Positions 54,282 through 61,529 of a DNA stretch of 64,000 nucleotides are shown here, piece by piece. The translations under genes were made by a program, and so were the position numbers. The stretch spans positions 1,693,501-1,757,500 of the forward strand of contig NZ_CP016953.1 in assembly GCF_001708305.1 (NCBI RefSeq), written 5' to 3'. Each line of letters opens with the position of its first letter. Positions within the stretch are counted from its first letter, which is position 1. The notes under the pieces are model-generated. The model searched no databases. It had not been told where the DNA came from and was given only the letters and a program-made list of their open reading frames with translations. The DNA is from Streptococcus himalayensis (GTDB lineage Bacteria; Bacillota; Bacilli; Lactobacillales; Streptococcaceae).

Positions 54282-55017
54282 GTTCAAACTCCTCATGATA
54301 GAGTTTAGAGTAGTAAAATTCTTGACCTAAAAAGTCTCCTACTAGGATAAGAGCTGTTTTAGTAATGCCAGCTTCATTGACTTTTTCAGCAATAGTTTCA
54401 AGTGTTCCGAACACTTTCTTTTCATCAGGCCATGTCGCCTTGTAAATCACAGCCACTGGGGTTGTCGTTGGATAGCCTCCTTCGACCAATTCCTCCACCA
54501 CCTTCTCAATCCCTTGAATAGAAAGAAAGATAGCCATAGAAGTGCGATGTTGAGCATAACTCCTAAGGGATTCGCGGTCAGGAACAGGGGTACGTCCTGC
54601 CATTCGTGTAATAATCACACTTTGGGACACTTCAGGAACTGTGTACTCCGTCCCGATGCTTGAAGCTGCTCCCAAGAATGAACTTACACCTGGCGTACAA
54701 TCAAACTCAATCCCGCGTTTTTTCATTTCTTCCGTCTGCTCACGAATAGAGCCATAGATTGAGAAATCCCCTGTCTGCAAGCGAACAACATCTTTGCCTG
54801 CTTTAACACCAGCCTCCATCACATCAATGATTTCCATCAAATGCATACTCGCACTATCATGGATTTCTGCCCCTTCTTTGCAATACTCCAAAAGAGCAGG
54901 ATTAACCAAGGAACCTGCATAGATAACCACATCTGCTTGAGACAGCTGTTTATAGCCTTTAAGAGTGATTAAATCAACATCCCCAGGACCAGCTCCGACA
55001 AAATGTACTTTTGACAT
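54244..55017 (-). CDS. cbiF: Cobalt-precorrin-4 C11-methyltransferase
   Basis: A 257-residue tetrapyrrole methylase acting at C11. [20 protein letters not shown] (start [12 protein letters not shown]), [18 protein letters not shown] ([12 protein letters not shown]), [20 protein letters not shown] ([12 protein letters not shown]), and [21 protein letters not shown] precedes the ATG. Confidence 0.95.
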   Translation of the reverse strand: MSKVHFVGAGPGDVDLITLKGYKQLSQADVVIYAGSLVNPALLEYCKEGAEIHDSASMHLMEIIDVMEAGVKAGKDVVRLQTGDFSIYGSIREQTEEMKKRGIEFDCTPGVSSFLGAASSIGTEYTVPEVSQSVIITRMAGRTPVPDRESLRSYAQHRTSMAIFLSIQGIEKVVEELVEGGYPTTTPVAVIYKATWPDEKKVFGTLETIAEKVNEAGITKTALILVGDFLGQEFYYSKLYHEEFEHEFRHGKSSHAK

Positions 55018-55026
55018 ATTTTCTCC

Positions 55027-55590
55027 TTATTCTTTTATAGCTTTTTGGCACGACACGATAATTGTTGGATTTTGTGGTTTAAAGTAGTGCCCTTTTCCAA
55101 GTGCCGTGAATCGGCTAGCCTGAACAGATACCACTTCCACTTCTTCCCAATTCATCTCCTCTGCAATCTGGGCAGCCTCCAAGGCATTTTCTAACAAAAT
55201 GAAATTCAGTACCAAACGCCCACCAGGCTCTAGTAGCTCATCGCACCAATCAAAGATTTCTTGCATATTGCCACCTGTCCCACCGACAAAAATGGCATCA
55301 AAGACACCTTCAAGCTTGATTGGAGCCAGTCCTTCGTGAAGCGTGACATTTTGGCATTGAAAATGCTCAATATTTTGACGTGTTAGTGCAATCGCGTCAG
55401 GATTTCGCTCCACCGCAACCACTTCCAAATCAGGATAGGTATGCGCCGCTTGAATCGTCACACTCCCTGTCCCTGAACCAACATCCAACATCCGCTTGGC
55501 ACGATGTAATTGCAGTTTATCGAGACTAATAGCTCGAATTTCTTCTTTGGTCATCGGAACCTTGGTCCGAATAAATTCACTATCTCTCAT
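55027..55590 (-). CDS. cbiT: Cobalt-precorrin-6B C15-methyltransferase (decarboxylating)
   Basis: A 187-residue class I SAM methyltransferase, a different fold from the other corrin methylases. MTKEEIRAISLDKL at the N-terminus, LDVGSGTGSVTIQAA as SAM motif, VVAVERNPDAI, and AIFVGGTGGNMQEI. It methylates C15 and decarboxylates the acetate at C12. Overlaps cbiE by 11 bp; in some bacteria the two are fused as CobL. Confidence 0.95.
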   Translation of the reverse strand: MRDSEFIRTKVPMTKEEIRAISLDKLQLHRAKRMLDVGSGTGSVTIQAAHTYPDLEVVAVERNPDAIALTRQNIEHFQCQNVTLHEGLAPIKLEGVFDAIFVGGTGGNMQEIFDWCDELLEPGGRLVLNFILLENALEAAQIAEEMNWEEVEVVSVQASRFTALGKGHYFKPQNPTIIVSCQKAIKE

Positions 55591-56188
55591 CCATTACCAC
55601 CACAACATTCATCTGATAGTCACGATCTTCTACCTCTTCAGCAGGAAGAATCGTGATTTTTTCATCTTCGTAACTTAAATTTTCGCCGATAATAATCGTT
55701 TTTTTCAAGCCCCTCTGAACAGCTTCCTGAGCAATCTGATACGGACCAACTTTTGCATCTGTCACCATAAATACTTTTTCTAAGTCCATAATCAAATCAA
55801 AGTTCGGCACCTTGGCATGGCTGCTCGTCAAATAAGCATCGTTCATCGGAAGAAACACACGACTGGCCAAGTATTGCATGGCACTAATACCTGAAAAAAT
55901 CTCAACTCGGCCAGGAAATTTCTCTGACATCCATTTTCCGAGCCCATAAACCAAGGGGTCTCCAGACACGAGATAAACAATCTCTGTATCTTCAGGATAA
56001 GAGAGAATTAACTCCCGCATTTCTCCTAATTTCTTAGATGGGATCAAGCCTTTGTGAGCATACTGAGGAGGAAGAATTTCCAAATGGCGTTCTGTCCCCA
56101 AGATAAGATCTGCCTTTTCAAATAAGGCTTCATGGCTCAATAATCCAAATTTAGGATCTCCCGGACCAATTCCAACAACTGTTATCAC
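55580..56188 (-). CDS. cbiE: Cobalt-precorrin-7 C5-methyltransferase
   Basis: A 202-residue tetrapyrrole methylase acting at C5. ITVVGIGPGDPKFGLLSHEA (start TVVGIGPGDPKF), VYLVSGDPLVYGLGKWMSEK (VSGDPLVYGLG), GISAMQYLASR. I prefer the GTG at 56188 as start: AGGAGG is seven bases upstream and the GTGA overlaps the cbiD stop; an ATG at 56194 touches the binding site. Partner of cbiT. Confidence 0.93.
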   Translation of the reverse strand: MITVVGIGPGDPKFGLLSHEALFEKADLILGTERHLEILPPQYAHKGLIPSKKLGEMRELILSYPEDTEIVYLVSGDPLVYGLGKWMSEKFPGRVEIFSGISAMQYLASRVFLPMNDAYLTSSHAKVPNFDLIMDLEKVFMVTDAKVGPYQIAQEAVQRGLKKTIIIGENLSYEDEKITILPAEEVEDRDYQMNVVVVMDER

Positions 56189-57309
56189 GTCCATTCCTCC
56201 TTTATCTCTTCAATCGGTCTGGTGGAAGCTAGATACCCTTCCTCAGAACCAAATAAAACAACATCAATCACGACTTCTGGCTTGCGATACTTCAGAAGCC
56301 GTTCACTTCGCATTTTGATTTTATCGGCTAAAATTTGGTACACTGCTTGATAGCCATATTCTTTAATCGCCTCGCCTGCTGATTCTGTTGTCAAACAACC
56401 GTTAACCTTCTGGAGCAATTCCATCGGAGCTCCCATAAGGGCAAGATTTGCAATCAGGGTTTCCATTCTGGCATCGGCATCCTTGCTATGGGTAGAAAAA
56501 ATACCAGAAGCTACCTTAACTAATTTCCCCATGTGTCCTACCATTAAAACCTTAGTAAAGCCAATCCGCTGCACTTCTTTGAGCACATGCCCAACGAAAT
56601 TACTCATATTCACAATGCGTGATTTGTCAATGCCTAAAACATTCGTCGTAAAATCCTCACCATAATTTCCCGGAGCAAGGACAACTGAGCGATACCCTTT
56701 ATTGTAGAGCTGGGTTAACTCTACCGTGATAGCGGCCTTCCAACTGTCCTCTGACATAGGATTGACGATGCCTGTCGTTCCTAAAATAGAAATACCTCCT
56801 AAAATACCCAAGCGAGAATTATAGGTCAATTTAGCACGTTCTTCCCCTTCAGGAACAGAAATAATCACTCTAGCCCCGCAATCAGGACCTAGCATATCCC
56901 GTACATATTTTTCAATCATCCGACGCGGAGTTGGGTTGATGGCTGCCATCCCAACAGGATTAGCCAAGCCTTTTTCCGTCACACGTCCGACGCCAACTCC
57001 ACCATCGATTTCAATTTCTGTTTGATCCGGCAATAAGGTAACAGTTGAGTAAATCAATAAACCATGGGTCGCATCTGCATCATCACCCCCATCTTTTTCA
57101 ACAGCTGCCGAGGCAGTCTGTTCTCCAAAAGATGGATCGTGAATATTCATGGTCACTTCCACGCCATTTGCTGTATGAACTGTGATTTTTTCTTCGATTT
57201 CTTGATTTAAAATCATACTCAATGCAGCAACCGTAGCTGCTGTGGCACAAGTTCCGGTCGTGTAGCCTCGCTTTAATTTTTTTCCATCTACATAGACGTA
57301 TTCATCCAT
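56185..57309 (-). CDS. cbiD: Cobalt-precorrin-5B C1-methyltransferase
   Basis: A 374-residue methylase of the CbiD fold, specific to the anaerobic route. KLKRGYTTGTCATAATVAAL (words RGYTTGTCATAA) at the start, GVGRVTEKGLANPVGMAAIN (VTEKGLANPVGMAAIN), ISILGTTGIVNPMSEDSW (LGTTGIVNPMS), VLAPGNYGEDF, and GHMGKLVKVASGIFSTHSK (GHMGKLVKVASG). 21 bp after the second cbiC. Confidence 0.96.
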   Translation of the reverse strand: MDEYVYVDGKKLKRGYTTGTCATAATVAALSMILNQEIEEKITVHTANGVEVTMNIHDPSFGEQTASAAVEKDGGDDADATHGLLIYSTVTLLPDQTEIEIDGGVGVGRVTEKGLANPVGMAAINPTPRRMIEKYVRDMLGPDCGARVIISVPEGEERAKLTYNSRLGILGGISILGTTGIVNPMSEDSWKAAITVELTQLYNKGYRSVVLAPGNYGEDFTTNVLGIDKSRIVNMSNFVGHVLKEVQRIGFTKVLMVGHMGKLVKVASGIFSTHSKDADARMETLIANLALMGAPMELLQKVNGCLTTESAGEAIKEYGYQAVYQILADKIKMRSERLLKYRKPEVVIDVVLFGSEEGYLASTRPIEEIKEEWT

Positions 57310-57330
57310 AGACCTAGTCCCTTTCTAGGA

Positions 57331-58011
57331 TTATTTGTTGCCAAAAGCAGTGCAACGACGGTAGTCTTCGGTTTCATCACCTAGTTGGTATAAAATCGCA
57401 TTCACAATCGCTGCAGCAATTGTGCTACCCCCTTTTCGTCCTAAAGCTGCAATAGATGGCAAGGAACTTTCATGAAGCTGTAATTTTGATTCAGCCGCTC
57501 CAACAAAGCCAACTGGCACGCCAACTACCGCATCTGACTCTAACTCACCTGCTTCCACCATATCCAACACTTTAAAGATAGAAGTTGGTGCATTGCCAAA
57601 AACAAATAATTTCGGTCCTTCTACCTTGGCTGCGTACTCAACCGCCGCCATAGAACGGGTAATCCCCTTTTCTTTCGCTTCTTTGAATACTTCTGGTTCA
57701 TTGACTAAACAGCGATAGGCAACACCACGTTTTTCTAGTAATTTCTTATTAAAACCACCAAGAACCATGGTCGTATCCGTGAAAATCGTTCCTTTATTGG
57801 TCAAGACATGAATAATTTTTTGAATAACATCGTTTGAAAATTTAATATTGTAAAGATAATCAAAGTCTGCACTAGCAAAAACCACACGTTTCAAGACCGC
57901 TTCTTCAAAAGGATCGGTGAAGATAATCTCGGGATGTTCTTGATCAATTATTTCTTGAATTTTTCGAAAACTTGCTTCTTCAATTTTATGAGCTTGCTTG
58001 AGATAAGACAT
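57331..58011 (-). CDS. CbiC paralogue lacking the catalytic histidine
   Basis: A 226-residue protein clearly homologous to precorrin-8X methylmutase over its whole length, sharing SMAAVEYAAKVEGPKLFVFG, VVGVPVGFVGAAESK and GRKGGSTIAAAIVNAILYQL (words GRKGGSTIAAAI) with the neighbouring CbiC. The catalytic His of the motif R-x-x-H-x-x-x-D-F is Phe45 here (RVVFASADFD). Other conserved parts are kept, so the fold and corrin binding are probably retained. It may be a partner or chaperone subunit, a binding protein for a corrin intermediate, or a redundant copy. Start at ATG 58011, overlapping the upstream stop. Confidence 0.85.
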   Translation of the reverse strand: MSYLKQAHKIEEASFRKIQEIIDQEHPEIIFTDPFEEAVLKRVVFASADFDYLYNIKFSNDVIQKIIHVLTNKGTIFTDTTMVLGGFNKKLLEKRGVAYRCLVNEPEVFKEAKEKGITRSMAAVEYAAKVEGPKLFVFGNAPTSIFKVLDMVEAGELESDAVVGVPVGFVGAAESKLQLHESSLPSIAALGRKGGSTIAAAIVNAILYQLGDETEDYRRCTAFGNK

Positions 58012-58709
58012 CACTTTTCTCCTTCTTTCTTAGTCGTTGGTGTCGAATAGCGGACGTAATCATCCGTAATCACTTCTTTCATTTGATAAATAATGGCATT
58101 GATAATCGCTACAACGATTGTGCTCCCCCCTTTTCGACCAACCGTCGCAATAGCTGGCAAGTTGGATTCTAACAAAGCTTCTTTACACTCTTCAACATTG
58201 ATAAAACCAACAGGGACACCGATGACTGCATCTGCCTCCATAAGACCCTGATCTACCAACTCTAAAAGATAAGAAACGGCTGTTGGAGCACCACCAAAGG
58301 CAAATATTTTAGGGCCTTCGATTTTAGCAGCATACTCTACCGCTGCCATCGCGCGTGTGATTTGCTTTTCACGAGCTAATTGAACAACTTCTTCATGATT
58401 AATCAAACAGTCATAACGAACCCCCATCTGGTCAAGCACTCGCTTGTTAATCCCATTCAAAGAAATCGAAGAATCGACTAAGATAGTCCCTTTATTTTTT
58501 AAGACATCGATGATTTTATCGTTCACTCCGTGAGTAAAACGCATATTGTAGAGATAATCAAAGTCCCCCGTGGTATGAATGGCACGTTTGATGATCGACT
58601 CTTCCATCGCCGTTTGAAAACGGTAATCTGGATGTTCCTCATCAATGACAGATTGAATAATTTTAAAACTCGTCTCCTCAATAGAAGATGGATTTTGAAT
58701 ATATGACAT
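58011..58709 (-). CDS. cbiC: Cobalt-precorrin-8 methylmutase
   Basis: A 232-residue enzyme that moves the C11 methyl to C12, giving cobyrinate. The catalytic His45 is in RAIHTTGDFDYLYN; AMAAVEYAAKIEGPKIFAFG, AVIGVPVGFINVEECK and VGRKGGSTIVVAI are also present. It precedes a tandem paralogue lacking this His. GGAG lies before the ATG. Confidence 0.94.
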   Translation of the reverse strand: MSYIQNPSSIEETSFKIIQSVIDEEHPDYRFQTAMEESIIKRAIHTTGDFDYLYNMRFTHGVNDKIIDVLKNKGTILVDSSISLNGINKRVLDQMGVRYDCLINHEEVVQLAREKQITRAMAAVEYAAKIEGPKIFAFGGAPTAVSYLLELVDQGLMEADAVIGVPVGFINVEECKEALLESNLPAIATVGRKGGSTIVVAIINAIIYQMKEVITDDYVRYSTPTTKKEGEK

Positions 58710-58720
58710 AAATAAAACTC

Positions 58721-59671
58721 CTATAAAATTGTTAGACCAATGAAAATGAGAATGCTAAAAAGTAGTACAATCGTTGTACTCATATACAGCATGGAGACAG
58801 TGGTTAAAATATCGTCTGACTCGACCTGCCTGTCAGCATCCCCAATGGTCGGTTTTTCAATAATCTCTCCGTGGTAAACATGGGTTCCCCCCAGCTGAAT
58901 ACCTAAAGCTCCAGCAACTACCGCCTCTGAAAAAGCACTGTTCGGACTCGCATGTTGGTAGCGGTCTCGAACCCCAATTCGGAAGGCATTTTTTGATTTT
59001 AATTGCAAAATGTGGCTGGCAAGCAGGAGGGCTAACCAGGTCATTCTAGCCGGAATCAGATTTGCTAAATCGTCTATCTTTGCAGAGACATAGCCAATAG
59101 CCCGATACTTTTCTGTCTTATACCCGACCATGGAATCTAGTGTGTTGATAGCCTTGTAGCCCATGGCCAATACAGGACCTCCAATAAAGAGACACAGCAA
59201 GGGACCAATGACCCCGTCACTAGTATTTTCTGCAACCGTTTCAATCGTAGCCTTTGTGATTTCTTCCCGCGAAAGCTGAGATGTATCTCGCCCAACAATC
59301 ATACCGACTTGATACCTAGCTTCCTCAATGGTTCCAGTTTTTACCGTACGATAGACCTTGATTGCTTCAACCGCTAAACTTCTCGTTGCAAGACAAGCGT
59401 AAGCAAAATAGATATAGAGTGACCAATAGACTAGTGGATGAAGACTTTTGGCACCCCATAGAAGGAGGTAGGTCAGAACTACTGATAAGCCTACAGTACT
59501 CAACCATAATATCCCCCCAAATAGATAGGGTTGGATCGGCCGTTTTTGAAATAATCGCAGGCAAAAGCTGATATAATTGCCCATCCATTTGACAGGATGA
59601 GGCCACGAATAAGGATCTCCAATCAGCCAATCTAGTAAAACAGCGACGATAAGACTAATGACTGTTACCAT
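58721..59671 (-). CDS. cbiB: Adenosylcobinamide-phosphate synthase
   Basis: A 316-residue integral membrane enzyme attaching aminopropanol (phosphate) to adenosylcobyric acid. LLDWLIGDPYSWPHPVKWMG at the N-terminus, YQVGMIVGRDTSQLS, ETVAENTSDGVIGPLLCLFIGG (words ETVAENTSDGVIGP), and RDRYQHASPNSAFSEAVVAG (words HASPNSAFSEA). I chose the ATG at 59671, with GAGG six bases upstream; it overlaps cbiA. Its substrate aminopropanol phosphate needs CobD, which is not in this window. Confidence 0.94.
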   Translation of the reverse strand: MVTVISLIVAVLLDWLIGDPYSWPHPVKWMGNYISFCLRLFQKRPIQPYLFGGILWLSTVGLSVVLTYLLLWGAKSLHPLVYWSLYIYFAYACLATRSLAVEAIKVYRTVKTGTIEEARYQVGMIVGRDTSQLSREEITKATIETVAENTSDGVIGPLLCLFIGGPVLAMGYKAINTLDSMVGYKTEKYRAIGYVSAKIDDLANLIPARMTWLALLLASHILQLKSKNAFRIGVRDRYQHASPNSAFSEAVVAGALGIQLGGTHVYHGEIIEKPTIGDADRQVESDDILTTVSMLYMSTTIVLLFSILIFIGLTIL

Positions 59672-61028
59672 ACATTGCCTCACGAATATATTCTAACCAA
59701 TGGTGAAGGAGAGCCTCCTTTTGATAAAAATGGACATGAAGGTAGCTCGCAAATGTTTTTCCTTTTTGGTAGCCTCCAGTCCACTCAGCAACCACTTCTC
59801 CATCTCGGGATTTTTCCATATTGAGTACGGTTTCTTCCTGCGTCTCAAAAACAGAGTGATGAAATTCATGACCGCGAATCTTTGTCCCTTTTGGGCCAAA
59901 AAGGCTATCTACCCTTGTCGTTGCTTCACAATACCCAAACCGTTTCAAACGGGGGGTCATGACACTTTTTCCATCAAAAATCCCTACCATATCGTAATTT
60001 TCTTCCTCGATTTCCAAGGAAGCACCTAGATACATAAGCCCTCCACATTCGGCATAAATCGGGCGCCCTTCCTCATGTGCACTTAGCACTGAGGCTCTAA
60101 AGGAGACATTTGTCATCAAGTCTTTGGCATAGATTTCTGGAAAACCTCCCCCAAAATAATAGGCATCGGCATCAGGCAAACTTTCATCCTTCAATGGACT
60201 AAAAGGAATCAAAGTCACCCCTAAATCCGTCAAGAAATCAAGATTATCCTCATAGTAAAAATGAAAAGCGTCATCCATGGCATAGCCTAACCGCAAAGGT
60301 GCATAGCTCTTTACTTGAAAAGGAGTTCCAACTGTTTGTTCTTTCTTCTCAACTTTTTCTAATAAACGTTCAAGGTTGATAGAATCTTGAGCCAATCTCC
60401 CCAGAATAGCAAATGTTTTTTCCAAGTTTTCCATCTCTACATCAGGAATCAAACCCAGATGACGAGAAGGAAGTTCAACTTCCGTATTTTTAGGAAAGTA
60501 GCCCAATACTTCTATATCTGTATAGCGTTCAATCGCTCCCTTAATCAATTCGTAATGATTTTTAGAAGCCACTCGATTGACAATGACCCCTGCAATCGTT
60601 AAATCTGGATCAAAGGTAGAAAATCCGTGAACCATAGCGGCAGCTGAAGTCGAGGTAGCCTTTCCATCAATGATTAAAATGACAGGAATATTCAGTTTTT
60701 TAGCAATATCTGCCGATGAAGCACAATCCTTATCCGTTCCTAAACCGTCAAAAAGTCCCATTACTCCTTCCACCACGGCCACATCCGCATCCTGATGCCA
60801 TTTGTAATAGGACCAGGCTAAAGAGTCTTTATCTGGAATCATAAAACTATCTAAATTTCTAGAAGGTCGCTTGGTGATACGACTATGATAAGCGGTATCA
60901 ATATAATCTGGCCCAACCTTATAAGGCTGAACCTGATAACCCATATTGGCCAATCCTTTTAAAATCCCAAGTGTAACCGTTGTTTTACCAACACCACTTG
61001 AGACACCTGCTAACATAAATTCCTTCAT
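59655..61028 (-). CDS. cbiA: Cobyrinic acid a,c-diamide synthase
   Basis: A 457-residue glutamine-dependent amidase, first gene of the operon. The P-loop LAGVSSGVGKTTVTLGIL (LAGVSSGVGKTT), a VVEGVMGLFDGLG block, and a C-terminal glutaminase with YAECGGLMYLG (nucleophile Cys) and a His in ASYLHVHFYQ. I chose the ATG at 61028, with AAAGGAG upstream; the longer frame would run through the leader hairpin. It uses cobyrinic acid, so the a,c amidation precedes CobQ. Confidence 0.95.
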   Translation of the reverse strand: MKEFMLAGVSSGVGKTTVTLGILKGLANMGYQVQPYKVGPDYIDTAYHSRITKRPSRNLDSFMIPDKDSLAWSYYKWHQDADVAVVEGVMGLFDGLGTDKDCASSADIAKKLNIPVILIIDGKATSTSAAAMVHGFSTFDPDLTIAGVIVNRVASKNHYELIKGAIERYTDIEVLGYFPKNTEVELPSRHLGLIPDVEMENLEKTFAILGRLAQDSINLERLLEKVEKKEQTVGTPFQVKSYAPLRLGYAMDDAFHFYYEDNLDFLTDLGVTLIPFSPLKDESLPDADAYYFGGGFPEIYAKDLMTNVSFRASVLSAHEEGRPIYAECGGLMYLGASLEIEEENYDMVGIFDGKSVMTPRLKRFGYCEATTRVDSLFGPKGTKIRGHEFHHSVFETQEETVLNMEKSRDGEVVAEWTGGYQKGKTFASYLHVHFYQKEALLHHWLEYIREAMYGNSH

Positions 61029-61050
61029 GAGTCTCTCCTTTTCAACATAA

Positions 61051-61094
61051 AACGGTGCTACAAAAAATATTGAGATATTTCTTGTAGCACCGTT
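61051..61094 (-). terminator. Attenuator-like hairpin in the cobalamin operon leader
   Basis: AACGGTGCTACAA (61051-61063) pairs with TTGTAGCACCGTT (61082-61094), extended inward by ATAT/ATAT, and followed on the minus strand by TTTTATG 23 bases before the cbiA start. It lies in the transcribed leader, so it probably controls read-through. Confidence 0.65.
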
Positions 61095-61110
61095 GCTCTC
61101 TATTAGAATA

Positions 61111-61126
61111 AACACATCGTCGTGTT
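61111..61126 (-). promoter_or_regulatory. Leader stem-loop
   Basis: AACAC-ATCGTC-GTGTT. It is adjacent to the next palindrome and may form an alternative structure with the attenuator. Confidence 0.4.
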
Positions 61127-61140
61127 GGAAATCGTTTTCC
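61127..61140 (-). promoter_or_regulatory. cre-like element in the cobalamin operon leader
   Basis: GGAAAACGATTTCC on the minus strand. It fits the CcpA consensus TGWNANCGNTNWCA except at the first and last base. It would lie about +11 to +24 from the predicted start, where bound CcpA blocks elongation. Confidence 0.4.
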
Positions 61141-61157
61141 TATGTTATGATAAGATA

Positions 61158-61186
61158 AGTTTACTAAAAAATGAAAAAAATGTCAA
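61158..61186 (-). promoter_or_regulatory. Promoter of the cobalamin operon
   Basis: TTGACA on the complement of 61181-61186, 17-nt spacer, TAAACT on the complement of 61158-61163. It gives a leader of about 120 nt before cbiA. Confidence 0.75.
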
Positions 61187-61190
61187 CCCT

Positions 61191-61212
61191 TTATTGAAAA
61201 CATTTTCAATAA
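61191..61212. promoter_or_regulatory. Perfect 22-bp palindrome upstream of the cobalamin promoter
   Basis: TTATTGAAAA (61191-61200), CA, TTTTCAATAA (61203-61212). It lies five bases upstream of the -35, the place for an activator or for a repressor that bends DNA. The regulator is unknown. Confidence 0.65.
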
Positions 61213-61328
61213 AACTTGTATTGTTCCATATTTTCTATAAAATCATCATTCTGGAATAATCTTCTAGCCACTAAACTTTTGGAAATCTTATACTTGTTAA
61301 ATTTCAAACATAGTCATCCCGTTTATAA
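61213..61328. other. Gene-free spacer upstream of the cobalamin promoter
   Basis: No gene or clear signal seen. Confidence 0.4.
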
Positions 61329-61471
61329 GTATTTATTTTGCTATAAAATGAAGTAGACTAAGTAAGTCAAATAGGTTCCTTTTTCAGTAAATGAAAGGGA
61401 CAGTGATAAAAAAGAGGTAGAAAATACCTAAGAAAGTCACAAAATCGCTAACTTTGATTGTCATTGAGTAT
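61329..61471 (+). repeat. Dispersed intergenic repeat, copy B
   Basis: GTATTTATTTTG, AAAATGAAGTAGACTAAG, TTTCAGTAAATGAAAGG, CTAAGAAAGTCA and GCTAACTTTGATTGTCATTG in this order; related to the reverse complement of 12992-13144. Non-coding. Confidence 0.75.
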
Positions 61472-61498
61472 TAACGAGTATGTTTCCTAGTTTGGAGA

Positions 61499-61528
61499 CA
61501 AAAAATGGACCCTTAGGCCCATTTTTTT
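61499..61528 (-). terminator. Terminator of the binding-protein gene, displaced by ISL3
   Basis: AAAAAATGGACC, loop CTTA, GGCCCATTTTTT; before the ISL3 insertion it lay directly after the stop codon of the gene now ending at 62949. Confidence 0.7.
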
Positions 61529-61529
61529 A

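Noticed and set aside
61240..61290. AGCCACT word near 61275 that recalls the cobalamin riboswitch B12 box
   Set aside because: It is on the plus strand and upstream of the minus-strand promoter, so it is not in the leader; the rest of the riboswitch is not there.
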